A stretch of 43,569 bases of DNA from Paraplanobispora takensis (GCF_016863195.1 NZ_BOOK01000070.1:1-43569), one strand, 5' to 3'. Positions 26,743 through 34,848 are shown, counted from the stretch's first letter. The notes: generated from the letters alone by a model not told the origin. Numbers and translations are program-made.

Positions 26743-27404
26743 GCGCTCACACGGGCGGGGATCCGATCCGGCTGCTGATCGCAGATGACCATCCGATCGT
26801 GCGGGACGGGCTGAGCAGCATGTTCGCCTCCGCGCCCGGGTTCGAGGTGCTGGGTGAGGCTTCGGATGGTGCGGCGGCCGTACGGCTCGCCCAGCGGTTG
26901 CAGCCTGATGTGATCCTGCTGGATCTGCGTATGCCGGGTATGGACGGGCTGAGTGCCATCACGGAGTTGAACAGGCTCGGGGTGACCGCGCGTGTGCTGG
27001 TTCTGACGACGTACGACACCGATACTCATGTCCTGCCGGCGATCGAGGCGGGTGCGACCGGTTATCTGCTCAAGGACTCCCCCAGGGAGGATCTGCTGCG
27101 GGGTGCGCGTGCCGCGGCCAGGGGTGAGAGTGTGCTGTCGCCGTCGGTTGCGGCCCGGCTGATGAACCGGGTCAGGACGCCGGCGCCGCAGTTGCTCAGT
27201 CAGCGGGAGCTGGAGATCCTCGAGCTCGTGGCGGGGGGGAACACCAATCGTGAGACGGCGGCCCGGCTGTTCATCACCGAGGCGACGGTCAAGAGTCATC
27301 TGCTGAACATCTACGCCAAGCTCGGTGTGAAGGATCGTGCAGCCGCCGTCAGCGAGGCGTTCAACCGCAGGTTGCTCCTCCCCCGGGCGTCCGAGCAGTC
27401 CTGA
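26739..27404 (+). CDS. NarL/FixJ-family response regulator
   Basis: A 221-residue protein. The receiver domain has acidic pair DDHP, phospho-acceptor Asp62 (VILLDLRMPG), switch Thr in VLTTYDTD, and Lys in LLKDSP. The C-terminal LuxR-type helix-turn-helix is LSQRELEILELVAGGNTNRETAARLFITEATVKSHLLNIYAKLG. It is translationally coupled to the kinase gene. No target gene can be assigned from the sequence. Confidence 0.93.
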   Translation: MSAHTGGDPIRLLIADDHPIVRDGLSSMFASAPGFEVLGEASDGAAAVRLAQRLQPDVILLDLRMPGMDGLSAITELNRLGVTARVLVLTTYDTDTHVLPAIEAGATGYLLKDSPREDLLRGARAAARGESVLSPSVAARLMNRVRTPAPQLLSQRELEILELVAGGNTNRETAARLFITEATVKSHLLNIYAKLGVKDRAAAVSEAFNRRLLLPRASEQS

Positions 27405-27454
27405 TCCCTCATGTGTCGGCCGGGCGTGGCTGCCGGGTGGTGGCGTCGGTGGTT

Positions 27455-28087
27455 TCAGTCTGCGCACAGTTGGGTGTGCAGGGTCTGAAAGGCCCATTGT
27501 TCCCAGTGCTCGCGTGACCAGCCGCGTGCGTGCACGAACAATAGGTACAGCTCGGGGCTGAGCAGGCCGTAGAGGATGTCGGCGGCTTGCTGTACTGACA
27601 TCTCCGCTCGTGCCCCGGGTTTGCCGACCAGGGCTTTGGCCGCTGTTTCCTGGACGAGGTATCGCGGATCGGTGTCGTCGGGCCACAGTGCGGCGACTTC
27701 GGGGTCGCTGGCGCATGCTGCGTCCAGGACCTTGCCGATCGGTGCGACCCGTTCCAGGACCGAGGTGGTGCCCGCGACGTGGGCTCGCAGCATGTCATGG
27801 GCGGTGTCGGCGGCCAGGGCGTCGAGGTACCAGGGCCGGTCCATGGTGGCCACCGGCTGGTCGTCGCCTGCGATGGTGACGTCGACCAGTTCTTTGAGCA
27901 GGGCGCGTTTGTTGCCGAAGACGAAGTAGATCGTCTGGATCGCGACTCCGGCTTTGTCGGCGACGTCTTGCAGGTTCGTGGCGCCGTATCCGTCCTGCAC
28001 GAACAGTTCCAGTGCCGCCGCGAGGATGCGCCGGCGGGTTTCCTGTGCTTTTCGGGCCCGTTTGCCGGGCCGCTTGACATCGCTCAT
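27455..28087 (-). CDS. TetR-family transcriptional regulator
   Basis: A 210-residue protein from ATG 28087. The helix-turn-helix is at about 17-65 (ETRRRILAAALELFVQDGYGATNLQDVADKAGVAIQTIYFVFGNKRALLKELVDV). The ligand domain is variable, with a Trp-rich end (ARGWSREHWEQWAF). It is divergent from the collapsed ABC transporter locus across a 60-bp gap full of CTCTAGA palindromes, so it probably controlled that transporter and its own gene. Confidence 0.9.
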   Translation of the reverse strand: MSDVKRPGKRARKAQETRRRILAAALELFVQDGYGATNLQDVADKAGVAIQTIYFVFGNKRALLKELVDVTIAGDDQPVATMDRPWYLDALAADTAHDMLRAHVAGTTSVLERVAPIGKVLDAACASDPEVAALWPDDTDPRYLVQETAAKALVGKPGARAEMSVQQAADILYGLLSPELYLLFVHARGWSREHWEQWAFQTLHTQLCAD

Positions 28088-28090
28088 GGC

Positions 28091-28136
28091 TAGAGTCTAT
28101 CTCTAGATTCATTCACTAGAAGCCAACTCTAGAGAT
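28091..28136. promoter_or_regulatory. TetR operator cluster
   Basis: ATCTCTAGA (28099-28107) and TCTAGAGAT (28128-28136) are perfect 9-bp arms 20 bases apart. TAGAG-N5-CTCTA (28091-28105) overlaps the left arm. Multiple overlapping half-sites are usual for TetR-type operators in a divergent promoter. Confidence 0.55.
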
Positions 28137-28147
28137 CGAGGCTAGTC

Positions 28148-28260
28148 ATGATTGAGGTCGACGCGCTGACCAAGGTGTACGGCGCGGCGCGGCGCAGATC
28201 CGGGCGGTCGACGAGGTGTCCCTGCACATCGGCGCCGGATCGGTCCTCGGCCTCCTGGGC
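28148..28260 (+). pseudogene. N-terminal remnant of an ABC ATPase
   Basis: ATG 28148 begins MIEVDALTKVYGAA, then a slip near 28180 in a GCG-rich run moves to the frame reading IRAVDEVSLHIGAGSVLGLLG. That is the first 40 residues of an ABC ATPase up to the position where Walker A (GPNGAGKT) should begin. The sequence then continues directly as the permease. The whole nucleotide-binding domain has been deleted. Confidence 0.65.
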
Positions 28261-29025
28261 CGCAAGGGCCTGCTCAACTTGCTCGCCGGATGGCGCGAAG
28301 CCCTCATGGAGATGATCACGTTTCCGTTGTTCTACCTGCTCATCGTGCTGTTCATGGGACGCGGGCAGCTGCGCGCGGACCTGCTGGCGCCGGTACTGCT
28401 CGGCATGGTGGCGCTGACCTTCATCCACGAGCAGGTCAACCGGGTCTTCTGGAGCTACCTGGGCGACATCCAGTCCGGCGTACTGGAACAGACCCATCTG
28501 ACCCCGCTGCCCTCGGCCGCGAGCATCCTCGGCCGCCAGGTCGCCGCCGTGATCGCGGCCGTGCCCACCGCGCTGGCCGTCCTGGCCACCGGCGCCGCAG
28601 CCATCACCCTCCAGGGCGGGCGGCTGCCCGTCGACGCCCAGGTGATCGTGCCGCTGGCCGCCATCGCAGGCGGCACCTGCGGGCTCGCGCTCATCCTGTG
28701 CGGCCTGACCCTGGTCTTCAAACGCATCGAGATCATCACCCAGCTGTCGGTGGCCGTCTACGCCATCGCGGGCGGCACCCTGGTCCCCCTGGCCGCCGTG
28801 CCCGACCCGATCGCCCTCCTCAGCCGGCTGGTCGTCCCCATCGCGCCCGGCATCGAGGCGATGCGCGACATCCTGCTCGGCGGGCACTCCCTGGCCGCCC
28901 TGCCCACCGGCTGGGGTCTGGGCTGGCTGCTGGCCCAGCCACTGCTCATCACCGCCGCCGGGGTGGTCCTGTTCAACCGGCTGGAGAACCTCGCCCGCCA
29001 CCGCGGCACCCTCGGCCGCCACTAG
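28216..29025 (+). CDS. ABC-2 type permease, fused to leftover ATPase N-terminus
   Basis: The open frame from GTG 28216 (269 residues) carries about 15 residues of the former ATPase, then a complete-looking ABC-2 permease (LLNLLAGWREALMEMITFPLFYLLIVLFMG, six hydrophobic segments, ending LENLARHRGTLGRH). Its natural partner ATPase is gone, so it could work only with another ATPase, for example the one at 33925-34845, whose own permeases are intact. Probably non-functional or very weakly expressed. Confidence 0.65.
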   Translation: MSLHIGAGSVLGLLGRKGLLNLLAGWREALMEMITFPLFYLLIVLFMGRGQLRADLLAPVLLGMVALTFIHEQVNRVFWSYLGDIQSGVLEQTHLTPLPSAASILGRQVAAVIAAVPTALAVLATGAAAITLQGGRLPVDAQVIVPLAAIAGGTCGLALILCGLTLVFKRIEIITQLSVAVYAIAGGTLVPLAAVPDPIALLSRLVVPIAPGIEAMRDILLGGHSLAALPTGWGLGWLLAQPLLITAAGVVLFNRLENLARHRGTLGRH

Positions 29026-29071
29026 CAGGGAACCCGCAAGCCGAGAACCGGAAGGAAAGAGAGCAACTGAC

Positions 29072-29468
29072 GTGAATGTGTTCCTGTGGATACTGCAGGC
29101 CGTCCTGGCCGCCGTCTTCGGCCTGGCAGCGATCATGCGTCTTCGGCCTGGCAGCGATCATGCACACCACCCGGTCCAAGGAGAGGCTACGCCCCATGAC
29201 GCCCTGGGTGGAGGACTTCACCCCCGCCCGGATCCGCCTGATCGGCGCGGCCGAACTTCTCGGCGCCCTCGGTCTGATCCTGCCCGCCGCCACCGGCATC
29301 GCCTCGATCCTCACCCCGCTGGCCGCCGCCGGCCTGGCCCTCACCATGCTCGGCGCCGCCGCCACCCACGCCCGTCGCAGAGAACCGGCGGCCATCGCGG
29401 TCAACCTGACATTGCTCGCACTGGCCGCGGTCGTCGCCTGGGGCCGCCTCGGCCCCCACCCCCTCTGA
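29072..29468 (+). pseudogene. DoxX-like membrane protein, frameshifted by a tandem duplication
   Basis: From GTG 29072 the frame reads VNVFLWILQAVLAAVFGLAAIM, typical of the first helix of DoxX-type proteins. A 25-bp unit (29114-29138) is repeated exactly at 29139-29163, so the frame shifts by one. The second copy continues in another frame as FGLAAIMHTTRSKERLRPMTPWVEDF, then IRLIGAAELLGALGLILP, and two more helices to 29468. Removing one copy restores a continuous reading frame of about 123 residues. Confidence 0.8.
29114..29163 (+). repeat. 25-bp perfect tandem duplication
   Basis: Two exact copies of GTCTTCGGCCTGGCAGCGAT followed by CATGC. The duplication is not a multiple of three and breaks the DoxX-like gene. 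It looks like a recent slippage event, because both copies are identical. Confidence 0.95.
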
Positions 29469-29479
29469 CGGGAGATCAC

Positions 29480-29950
29480 ATGACGACACAGAACGTGACT
29501 GTGCGCCCCGTCGGCCACGTCGCAGGCGGTCGCAGTGAGATGTACGAAGACGACTGGCACGACGTGCGAGCCGTGATCCGGCTCGACGGAGAGTCTTTCA
29601 CCCCTTCGGCGGTGCTCGGTCTGGAGTACTTCTCCCACCTGGAAGTCGTCTTCCTCTTCGATCGCATCGAGTCGGCCACGGTGGACAGCCGGCCCCGTCC
29701 CCCACGCGGGAACCCCGATGCGGCACCCGTCGGAGTCTTCGCCCACCGCGGGCCGTACCGCCCCAACCGTCTGGGCGTCTCCCGTTGCCGGCTGCTCGGC
29801 GTCGACGGGCTGGATCTCCACGTCGCCGACCTGGACGCGCTCTCGGGTTCACCGGTGCTGGACGTCAAGCCGTATCTGGCCGAGTTCGCCCCTCGTCAGC
29901 CCGTCATCCAGCCGAGCTGGGCGAGTGAGCTCATGGCCCGCTACTACTAG
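29480..29950 (+). CDS. TrmO/TsaA-like tRNA methyltransferase-family protein
   Basis: A 156-residue protein from ATG 29480 (GGGAG upstream). It has the UPF0066/TrmO pattern: LDGESFTPSAVLGLEYFSHLEVVFLFD, PRGNPDAAPVGVFAHRGPYRPNRLGVSRCRLL and VLDVKPYLAEF. TrmO uses S-adenosylmethionine to N6-methylate t6A37 in tRNA. Short actinomycete members like this one lack the C-terminal domain of the E. coli enzyme, and their substrate is unproved. Confidence 0.85.
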   Translation: MTTQNVTVRPVGHVAGGRSEMYEDDWHDVRAVIRLDGESFTPSAVLGLEYFSHLEVVFLFDRIESATVDSRPRPPRGNPDAAPVGVFAHRGPYRPNRLGVSRCRLLGVDGLDLHVADLDALSGSPVLDVKPYLAEFAPRQPVIQPSWASELMARYY

Positions 29951-30017
29951 CGTGCCGCTCTCCCGGGCTGCTGCTGTTTTTTGTACTGTCTGTCTGGTTT
30001 TTGACAAATGCGATGGC

Positions 30018-30033
30018 CTTTACGATGTAGATT
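30018..30033 (+). repeat. CTTTACAATGTAGATT motif, copy A
   Basis: CTTTACGATGTAGATT, one mismatch to the consensus, 67 bases after the TrmO-like gene and before the zinc dehydrogenase. TTGACA lies at 30001-30006. Confidence 0.7.
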
Positions 30034-30130
30034 AATAAAAGGGGGATCGTCCTTCCGGCACGGCACGGCCGCCGGATACCCTGACCGGGTGAGCCCGACC
30101 TCCGGGGATCGGCGAACGGCCGCGCCGACG

Positions 30131-31141
30131 ATGACGGCATGGGTGGTACGGCGGCCCGGCCCCATGGCCACCGCTCCCCTGCGACGCGTACGCCTGCCCG
30201 TCCCCCACCCCGCCCCCGGAGAAGTGCTGATCGAGGTCGAGGCCTGCGCCGTCTGCCGTACCGACCTCCACCTGGCCGAAGGCGACCTGCTCCCCCACCG
30301 GCCGCGGACGGTCCCCGGCCACGAGGTGGTCGGACGGGTGGTCGCCTGCGGGGCGGGGACCGAGCAGCCGGCCCCCGGCACCCGGGTGGGAGTGGCGTGG
30401 CTGCGCGGCACCTGCGGCCAATGCCTCCACTGCGCCCGCGGAGCCGAGAACCTGTGCCCGGACTCGCGCTACACCGGCTGGGACGCCGACGGCGGCTACG
30501 CCGAGTACCTGACGGCGCCGCAGGACTTCGTCTACGTGCTGCCCGACGGGCCGCCGGCCGAGCAGCTGGCACCGCTGCTGTGCGCCGGGATCATCGGCTA
30601 CCGGGCGCTGCTGCGCGCGCAACTGCCCCGGGGCGGGCGCCTGGGCGTCTACGGGTTCGGCGCCTCGGCGCACCTGACCGTCCAGGTCGCGCTCGCGCAG
30701 GGGGCCACCGTCCACGTGCTGACCCGCTCGGAGCAGGCCCGGCGCCTGGCCCTGGAGCTGGGGGCGGCCTCGGCCGGCGAGGCCTACGCCGCTCCCCCCG
30801 AGCCGCTGGACGCCGCCATCCTGTTCGCGCCCGTCGGCGACCTGGTACCGGTGGCCCTGCAGGCGCTGGAGCGCGGCGGCACGCTGGCGGTGGCGGGCAT
30901 CCACCTCAGCGACATCCCGGCGCTGGACTACCAAAGGCACCTGTTCAACGAGCGGACCCTGTGCAGCGTCACCGCCAACACCCGCGCCGACGGGCGCGAG
31001 CTGCTGTCCTTCGCCGCCCGTCATCCCCTGCGGGTGAGCACCACCCCCTACGCCCTCGGCGAGGCGGACCGGGCCCTGGCCGATCTGGCGGCCGGCCGCG
31101 TCACCGGCGCGGCCGTACTGCGGGTGAAGGACTCCGGATGA
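30131..31141 (+). CDS. Zinc-binding alcohol dehydrogenase family protein
   Basis: A 336-residue medium-chain dehydrogenase. ATG 30131 fits the family start ([11 protein letters not shown]). A GTG at 30089 adds 14 unlike residues but has a TACCCT box 6 bases upstream, as for a leaderless message, so it may be the real start. Zinc ligands lie in [10 protein letters not shown] and GHE. The structural zinc site is [15 protein letters not shown]. The Rossmann motif is GFGASAH, in place of the usual GxGxxG. Closest in pattern to the AdhA/propanol-preferring type. It ends about 100 bases before a small ORF and the CBS protein. Copy A of the 16-bp motif precedes it. Confidence 0.85.
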   Translation: MTAWVVRRPGPMATAPLRRVRLPVPHPAPGEVLIEVEACAVCRTDLHLAEGDLLPHRPRTVPGHEVVGRVVACGAGTEQPAPGTRVGVAWLRGTCGQCLHCARGAENLCPDSRYTGWDADGGYAEYLTAPQDFVYVLPDGPPAEQLAPLLCAGIIGYRALLRAQLPRGGRLGVYGFGASAHLTVQVALAQGATVHVLTRSEQARRLALELGAASAGEAYAAPPEPLDAAILFAPVGDLVPVALQALERGGTLAVAGIHLSDIPALDYQRHLFNERTLCSVTANTRADGRELLSFAARHPLRVSTTPYALGEADRALADLAAGRVTGAAVLRVKDSG

Positions 31142-31247
31142 AGAGCCGAGCCGCATCGGGCCGTGTCGCCGGTTGACCAGAAGTACTGATATATGCCGGT
31201 ATGTGGGGGTGGGGTATGGAGGACACGACGATGCCACGAGGGAGGCG

Positions 31248-31352
31248 ATGCGCGTGCAGCACGGCGAGATCGGCCAAAGCGCGATCGGTGAGGGACGACC
31301 GGACGCATCCGGCCCGGCCCGGAACACGGACATGATCGAAGGGAACCGGTAA
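31248..31352 (+). CDS. Possible 34-residue leader ORF before the CBS gene
   Basis: ATG 31248 to TAA 31352, with GGGAGG directly upstream and mostly G/C third positions. Its stop overlaps the CBS gene start (TAATG), so translation could be coupled. Product (MRVQHGEIGQSAIGEGRPDA...) has no recognisable motif. The GGGTAT at 31212-31217 might be a -10 box. Confidence 0.35.
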   Translation: MRVQHGEIGQSAIGEGRPDASGPARNTDMIEGNR

Positions 31353-31948
31353 TGCTGGTACGCGAGGTCATGACCAGCCCCGCCATCACGGTCCTGTCCA
31401 CCGACCCGGTGCGCACAGCGGTACGGGTGCTGTACGCCGAGGGCATCACCGCCGCCCCCGTCCTGGACGAGTCCGGAGCACTGGTGGGCATCGTCAGCGA
31501 AATGGACCTGCTGCAGGGCGAGTTCCAGCCCGATCCGCGCGCCACCGTGCGCGCCGTACCCGAACACGCCACACCACCGCCCTACCGGGTCTCGGAGGTG
31601 ATGACACGCGAGGTCGTCACCGTCACCCCCTCCACCGACGCCACACAACTGGTGGACCTGCTGGTCGTCAAACGCATCAAGAGCCTGCCGGTGGTCGCCG
31701 AGGACCAGGTGGTGGGAATGGTCAGCCGCAGCGACCTCATGGCCGTGCTCGCCCGCCCCGACGAGGACCTGCGCGCCGACGCCCTGGCGGCACTGGCCGA
31801 GCAGTACCCGTTCGGGCCCAGCTGGGAGGTCGCCGTACGCCAGGGAGTGGCGGAACTACGCGGCCACGCGGGCGGACACCACGACCAGATCGCCGACCTC
31901 ATCGTGCGCACCGTCCCCGGCATCGTGCGCGTACGCCACCTGGCATAA
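31352..31948 (+). CDS. CBS-pair and BON domain protein
   Basis: A 198-residue protein from ATG 31352, with GAAGGGAA upstream. CBS1 runs about 1-60 (MLVREVMTSPAITVLSTDPVRTAVRVL), CBS2 about 75-130 (VSEVMTREVVTVTPSTDATQLVDLLV, then GMVSRSDLM), and the BON-like domain about 145-198 (GVAELRGHAGGHHDQIADLIVRTVPGIVRVRHL). CBS pairs bind adenosyl ligands such as AMP. CBS-BON proteins in actinomycetes are often stress- or hypoxia-induced, similar to mycobacterial Hrp1-type proteins. Confidence 0.9.
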   Translation: MLVREVMTSPAITVLSTDPVRTAVRVLYAEGITAAPVLDESGALVGIVSEMDLLQGEFQPDPRATVRAVPEHATPPPYRVSEVMTREVVTVTPSTDATQLVDLLVVKRIKSLPVVAEDQVVGMVSRSDLMAVLARPDEDLRADALAALAEQYPFGPSWEVAVRQGVAELRGHAGGHHDQIADLIVRTVPGIVRVRHLA

Positions 31949-31965
31949 CCGCACCCCGCACGCAC

Positions 31966-32000
31966 GCGTCCCGGCGACAGGCGGACACCCGCCGGGACGC
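31966..32000. terminator. Bidirectional terminator between converging genes
   Basis: Perfect 11-bp arms GCGTCCCGGCG and CGCCGGGACGC with a 13-base loop, between the CBS gene and the convergent small membrane-protein gene. Confidence 0.65.
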
Positions 32001-32017
32001 CCGTCAGGCGCGCACCC

Positions 32018-32269
32018 TCACAGGCGGCGCACCAGGCGGGCGGCGGAACGCTGACTCATGCCCGTCTCACCACGGATCAGGAAGACCGCCTCATCGAACT
32101 GGCCGCTCTCCTTGATCTCCCGCGCCCTGCTGACCAGCTCCGGACTCAACGCCCCGCCCAGCAGGGTGTTACGCGGCCGGTGCGCCAGCCGGACGGCGAA
32201 CCAGATCAAACCGATGATCGCAATCACGACGACCGCCGTCAGCACGACGATTCTGATCATGTCCGCCAT
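32018..32269 (-). CDS. Small membrane protein with L7/L12-like C-terminal tail
   Basis: An 83-residue protein from ATG 32269. It has one membrane helix (IRIVVLTAVVVIAIIGLIWFAV), then a cytosolic segment LSPELVSRAREIKESGQFDEAVFLIRGETGMSQRSAARLVRRL. The last 25 residues resemble the C-terminal helices of ribosomal protein L7/L12 (VKLIREETGxxLxEAxxLV), a pattern also seen in other actinomycete membrane proteins. No ribosome-binding site, but TATCCT stands 6 bases before the start, so a leaderless message is likely. Function unknown. Confidence 0.75.
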   Translation of the reverse strand: MADMIRIVVLTAVVVIAIIGLIWFAVRLAHRPRNTLLGGALSPELVSRAREIKESGQFDEAVFLIRGETGMSQRSAARLVRRL

Positions 32270-32428
32270 GGCACGAGGATAGCCCCGCCGATCGGCCGGT
32301 GTCTGTAGCACGGCGAAGCATCCCGGGATGACGGCCCACGCCGGACCCGTCCCCTGCTCACCGGGTTCACCGGGGCCGGCCGTTCCACCCCTCCCAGGCG
32401 TGTCGCCCTCCTGCAGGATCCGTTGCGT

Positions 32429-32450
32429 ACGCATAATTTCACCTATGCGT
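32429..32450 (+). promoter_or_regulatory. Operator-like palindrome over the recombinase start
   Basis: ACGCATAA and CTATGCGT (one mismatch) around TTTCAC. CATAAT (32432-32437) serves as a -10 box 7 bases before ATG 32445. It is the same layout as at 25079-25104: CATAAT, 7 bases, ATG, then C[AG]T-CAC. Confidence 0.55.
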
Positions 32451-33476
32451 CACCAGGAGCCCGCCCCCACGGCCCAGGAAACCGCCGCCCACGACCCACT
32501 GGTGCTCATGCGCGTCCCCGAGGCCGTCGAGGAGTTCCTGTCCTCCCTGCGCGCCAAGAAACTCTCGGCCCACACCATCGCCGGCTACAGCCGCGACCTG
32601 CGCACCGTCACCGGCATCGCCGCCGCGGCGGCCGCGCTCGCACCCGCCGACCTGGAGGTGCGCCGGCTGTCGGGACGCCTCATCCGCACGGCCTTCGCCG
32701 ACTTCGCGGGCCCGCGCTCACCGGCCAGCGTCAACCGCGCCTGGAGCGCCTGGAACCAGTTCCTGACCTTCTGCGTCGCCGAGAGGATGCTGGCGGGCAA
32801 CCCCATGGCCGCCGTACCCCGCCCCAGGCAACCGGCCAAAGCCCCCAAACCGCTGCTGGGCGACGGCAGCGCCTCGGCGACGCTGCTGGAACGCATCGCC
32901 GCCGGAGCCCGCAAAGCCCGCGACCCCTGGATCGAGCGCGACCTGGCGGTCCTGGCCCTGGCCCTGGTGACGGGCATGCGCTCGGCCGAACTGCTGAGCC
33001 TGACCCTGGGCTCCATCGGCGGCTCCCCCGGCGACCGCCGCATCCAGGTCGTCGGCAAGGGCGGCAAATCCCGCTCCCTGCCGATCGAAGCGCCCATCGA
33101 GCACCTCCTCGAGCGCTATCTGCACAGCAGACTGGAGCGCTTCGGACTGGCGACGCTGCCCCGCTCGGCGGCGCTGCTGGTCGACACCGCCAACCGGCCG
33201 CTGCGCCGGGGCGGCCTGCAGTATCTGGTACGGCAGTGCTACCGCCACGCCGGCGTCCACGACCGGGTGCAGAAGGGCACGCTGGTGCACGCGCTGCGCC
33301 ACGAGTTCGCCACCCGCCTGGCGGAGCGGGGCGCCTCGGCGCACGAGCTGATGGAACTGCTGGGCCACTCCTCCATCGTCACGGGCCAGGCGTATGTGGC
33401 CTCCACCGCCCGCGAGGTGCGCCGGGCCGCCCGGGGCAACCCGGCCTACGAGGTGCTCGGCCGCCTGGAAAGCTGA
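32445..33476 (+). CDS. Tyrosine recombinase (XerC/XerD-like integrase)
   Basis: A 343-residue protein from ATG 32445. The N-terminal SAM-like core-binding domain (about 25-125) includes AVEEFLSSLRAKKLSAHTIAGYSRDLR. The catalytic domain carries Arg179 (TGMRSAEL), Lys208 or 205 (VVGKGGKSR), His282 and Arg285 (HALRHEF), His308 (LLGHSS) and Tyr317 (GQAYVAS), a complete active-site set. The message appears leaderless, and a palindrome covers its start, suggesting autoregulation or a bound repressor. It could be an orphan integrase of the accessory region rather than the housekeeping XerCD. No att site or adjacent tRNA is visible. Confidence 0.9.
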   Translation: MRHQEPAPTAQETAAHDPLVLMRVPEAVEEFLSSLRAKKLSAHTIAGYSRDLRTVTGIAAAAAALAPADLEVRRLSGRLIRTAFADFAGPRSPASVNRAWSAWNQFLTFCVAERMLAGNPMAAVPRPRQPAKAPKPLLGDGSASATLLERIAAGARKARDPWIERDLAVLALALVTGMRSAELLSLTLGSIGGSPGDRRIQVVGKGGKSRSLPIEAPIEHLLERYLHSRLERFGLATLPRSAALLVDTANRPLRRGGLQYLVRQCYRHAGVHDRVQKGTLVHALRHEFATRLAERGASAHELMELLGHSSIVTGQAYVASTAREVRRAARGNPAYEVLGRLES

Positions 33477-33560
33477 CCGATCTCCTGGGGATGCGCGCCC
33501 TTCTTCCGCCGTTGTGCTTCTCCAGGCTTTTGATCTTGGTGGGTCGAACAGAGGACTCGC

Positions 33561-33576
33561 CTTTACAATATAGATT
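33561..33576 (+). repeat. CTTTACAATGTAGATT motif, copy B
   Basis: CTTTACAATATAGATT, one mismatch to the consensus, 84 bases after the recombinase gene and 48 bases before the small basic-protein gene. Confidence 0.7.
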
Positions 33577-33624
33577 TATAAGTGGCGGGCATGGCATCGG
33601 CCCTGGCGGGCAGGTGAGGACGTC

Positions 33625-33804
33625 ATGAACAAGTTCCTCAAACTCATGGCGACCCGGTGGCTGGCGCGCACTCCATTCGGCATGGCGGTGCTGGGCGCCG
33701 GCTGGCTGCTGGGACGGCGCAGGAAGCGGCGGGCCCGCCAGGCGCGCGAGGCGCAGGCGCTGCGGCAGATGAGCTCGGGCCGCAGATCCCGCGTCCGCGT
33801 CTGA
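33625..33804 (+). CDS. Small basic membrane-associated protein, 59 residues
   Basis: ATG 33625 with GGTGAGGA upstream. It has an amphipathic start (MNKFLKLMATRWLA), one short hydrophobic stretch (GMAVLGAGWLLG) and then an Arg-rich tail (RRRKRRARQAREAQ). Codon bias is strongly GC3. Small proteins of this shape recur in Streptosporangiaceae. The function is unknown. It follows copy B of the 16-bp motif and precedes the ABC exporter. Confidence 0.65.
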   Translation: MNKFLKLMATRWLARTPFGMAVLGAGWLLGRRRKRRARQAREAQALRQMSSGRRSRVRV

Positions 33805-33924
33805 GCAGGGGGTTTCCCTCCCGCCCGCCTGCCGTGTCTCCTGCCGCACCCCGCGCGCCGGGCCCCTCCCCCGCCCCGAAAACCGTTTGCGGAATTGTCG
33901 GAGGGGTCTGTTACGGTCGCGGGC

Positions 33925-34845
33925 GTGTCTCAACAATCCATGATCCACGCGCGTGGCCTGATCAAACGCTTCGGCGACTTCACCGCGGTCGACGGCATCG
34001 ATCTGGATGTGGCGCCGGGCGAGGCGTTCGGGTTCCTGGGACCCAACGGGGCCGGGAAGTCCTCGACCATGCGGATGATCAGCTGCGTGTCGATGCCGAC
34101 GGCCGGTGAGCTGCGCATCCTGGACATGGATCCGGTGCGCGAGGGCTCGCGCATCCGCGCGCGGCTGGGGGTGTGCCCGCAGCTGGACAACCTCGACCCG
34201 GATCTCAACGTCCGGGAGAACCTCACGACCTACGCCCGCTACTTCGGGCTGTCGAAGTCGGAGGCGCGCAGCCGGGCGCAGAACCTGCTGGAGTTCGTGC
34301 AGCTGCAGGAGAAGGCCACCAGCACCGTCGAGCCGCTGTCGGGCGGCATGAAGCGGCGCCTGACGATCGCACGGGCGCTGATCAACGCCCCCGACCTGGT
34401 GCTGCTGGACGAGCCGACCACGGGCCTGGACCCGCAGGCGCGCCACCTGCTGTGGGAGCGGCTGTTCCGGCTCAAGCAGCAGGGCACGACACTGGTGCTG
34501 ACCACGCACTACATGGACGAGGCCGAGCAGTTGTGCGACCGGCTGGTGGTGATGGACGGCGGCCGCATCGTCGCCGAGGGCTCGCCGCGCTCGCTGATCG
34601 AGACCTACTCCACGCCCGAGGTCGTCGAGCTGCGCTTCACCGACGAGGTCGACTACACCGGCAAGCTGGAGGGCATCGGCCGCATCGACCCGCTGCCCGA
34701 CCGCATCCTGCTCTACGCCGACGACGGCGACGCCGCCGTCAACGAGGTGCACCGCCGCGGGCTGACCCCCTCCAGCGTGCTGGTGCGCCGATCCTCCCTG
34801 GAGGATGTGTTCCTGCAGCTGACCGGCCGGACGCTGGTGGACTGA
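33925..34845 (+). CDS. Daunorubicin-resistance/NodI-type ABC exporter ATPase
   Basis: A 306-residue protein. GTG 33925 is chosen because TACGGT stands 7 bases upstream, as in a leaderless gene. ATG 33940 is an alternative. It has Walker A GPNGAGKSS, Q-loop VCPQLDNLDPDLNVREN, signature LSGGMKRRLTIARAL, Walker B LVLLDEPTTGLDP and switch THYMDEAEQLC. The roughly 80-residue C-terminal domain (ending SSVLVRRSSLEDVFLQLTGRTL) is the DrrA-type extension. It drives export of a hydrophobic compound with the two permeases that follow. Confidence 0.92.
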   Translation: MSQQSMIHARGLIKRFGDFTAVDGIDLDVAPGEAFGFLGPNGAGKSSTMRMISCVSMPTAGELRILDMDPVREGSRIRARLGVCPQLDNLDPDLNVRENLTTYARYFGLSKSEARSRAQNLLEFVQLQEKATSTVEPLSGGMKRRLTIARALINAPDLVLLDEPTTGLDPQARHLLWERLFRLKQQGTTLVLTTHYMDEAEQLCDRLVVMDGGRIVAEGSPRSLIETYSTPEVVELRFTDEVDYTGKLEGIGRIDPLPDRILLYADDGDAAVNEVHRRGLTPSSVLVRRSSLEDVFLQLTGRTLVD

Positions 34846-34848
34846 GCC

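Noticed and set aside
32445-33476. Integrase as proof of an integrated element with att sites
   Set aside because: No tRNA gene, direct flanking repeats, excisionase or transfer genes are seen nearby, so an element boundary cannot be claimed.
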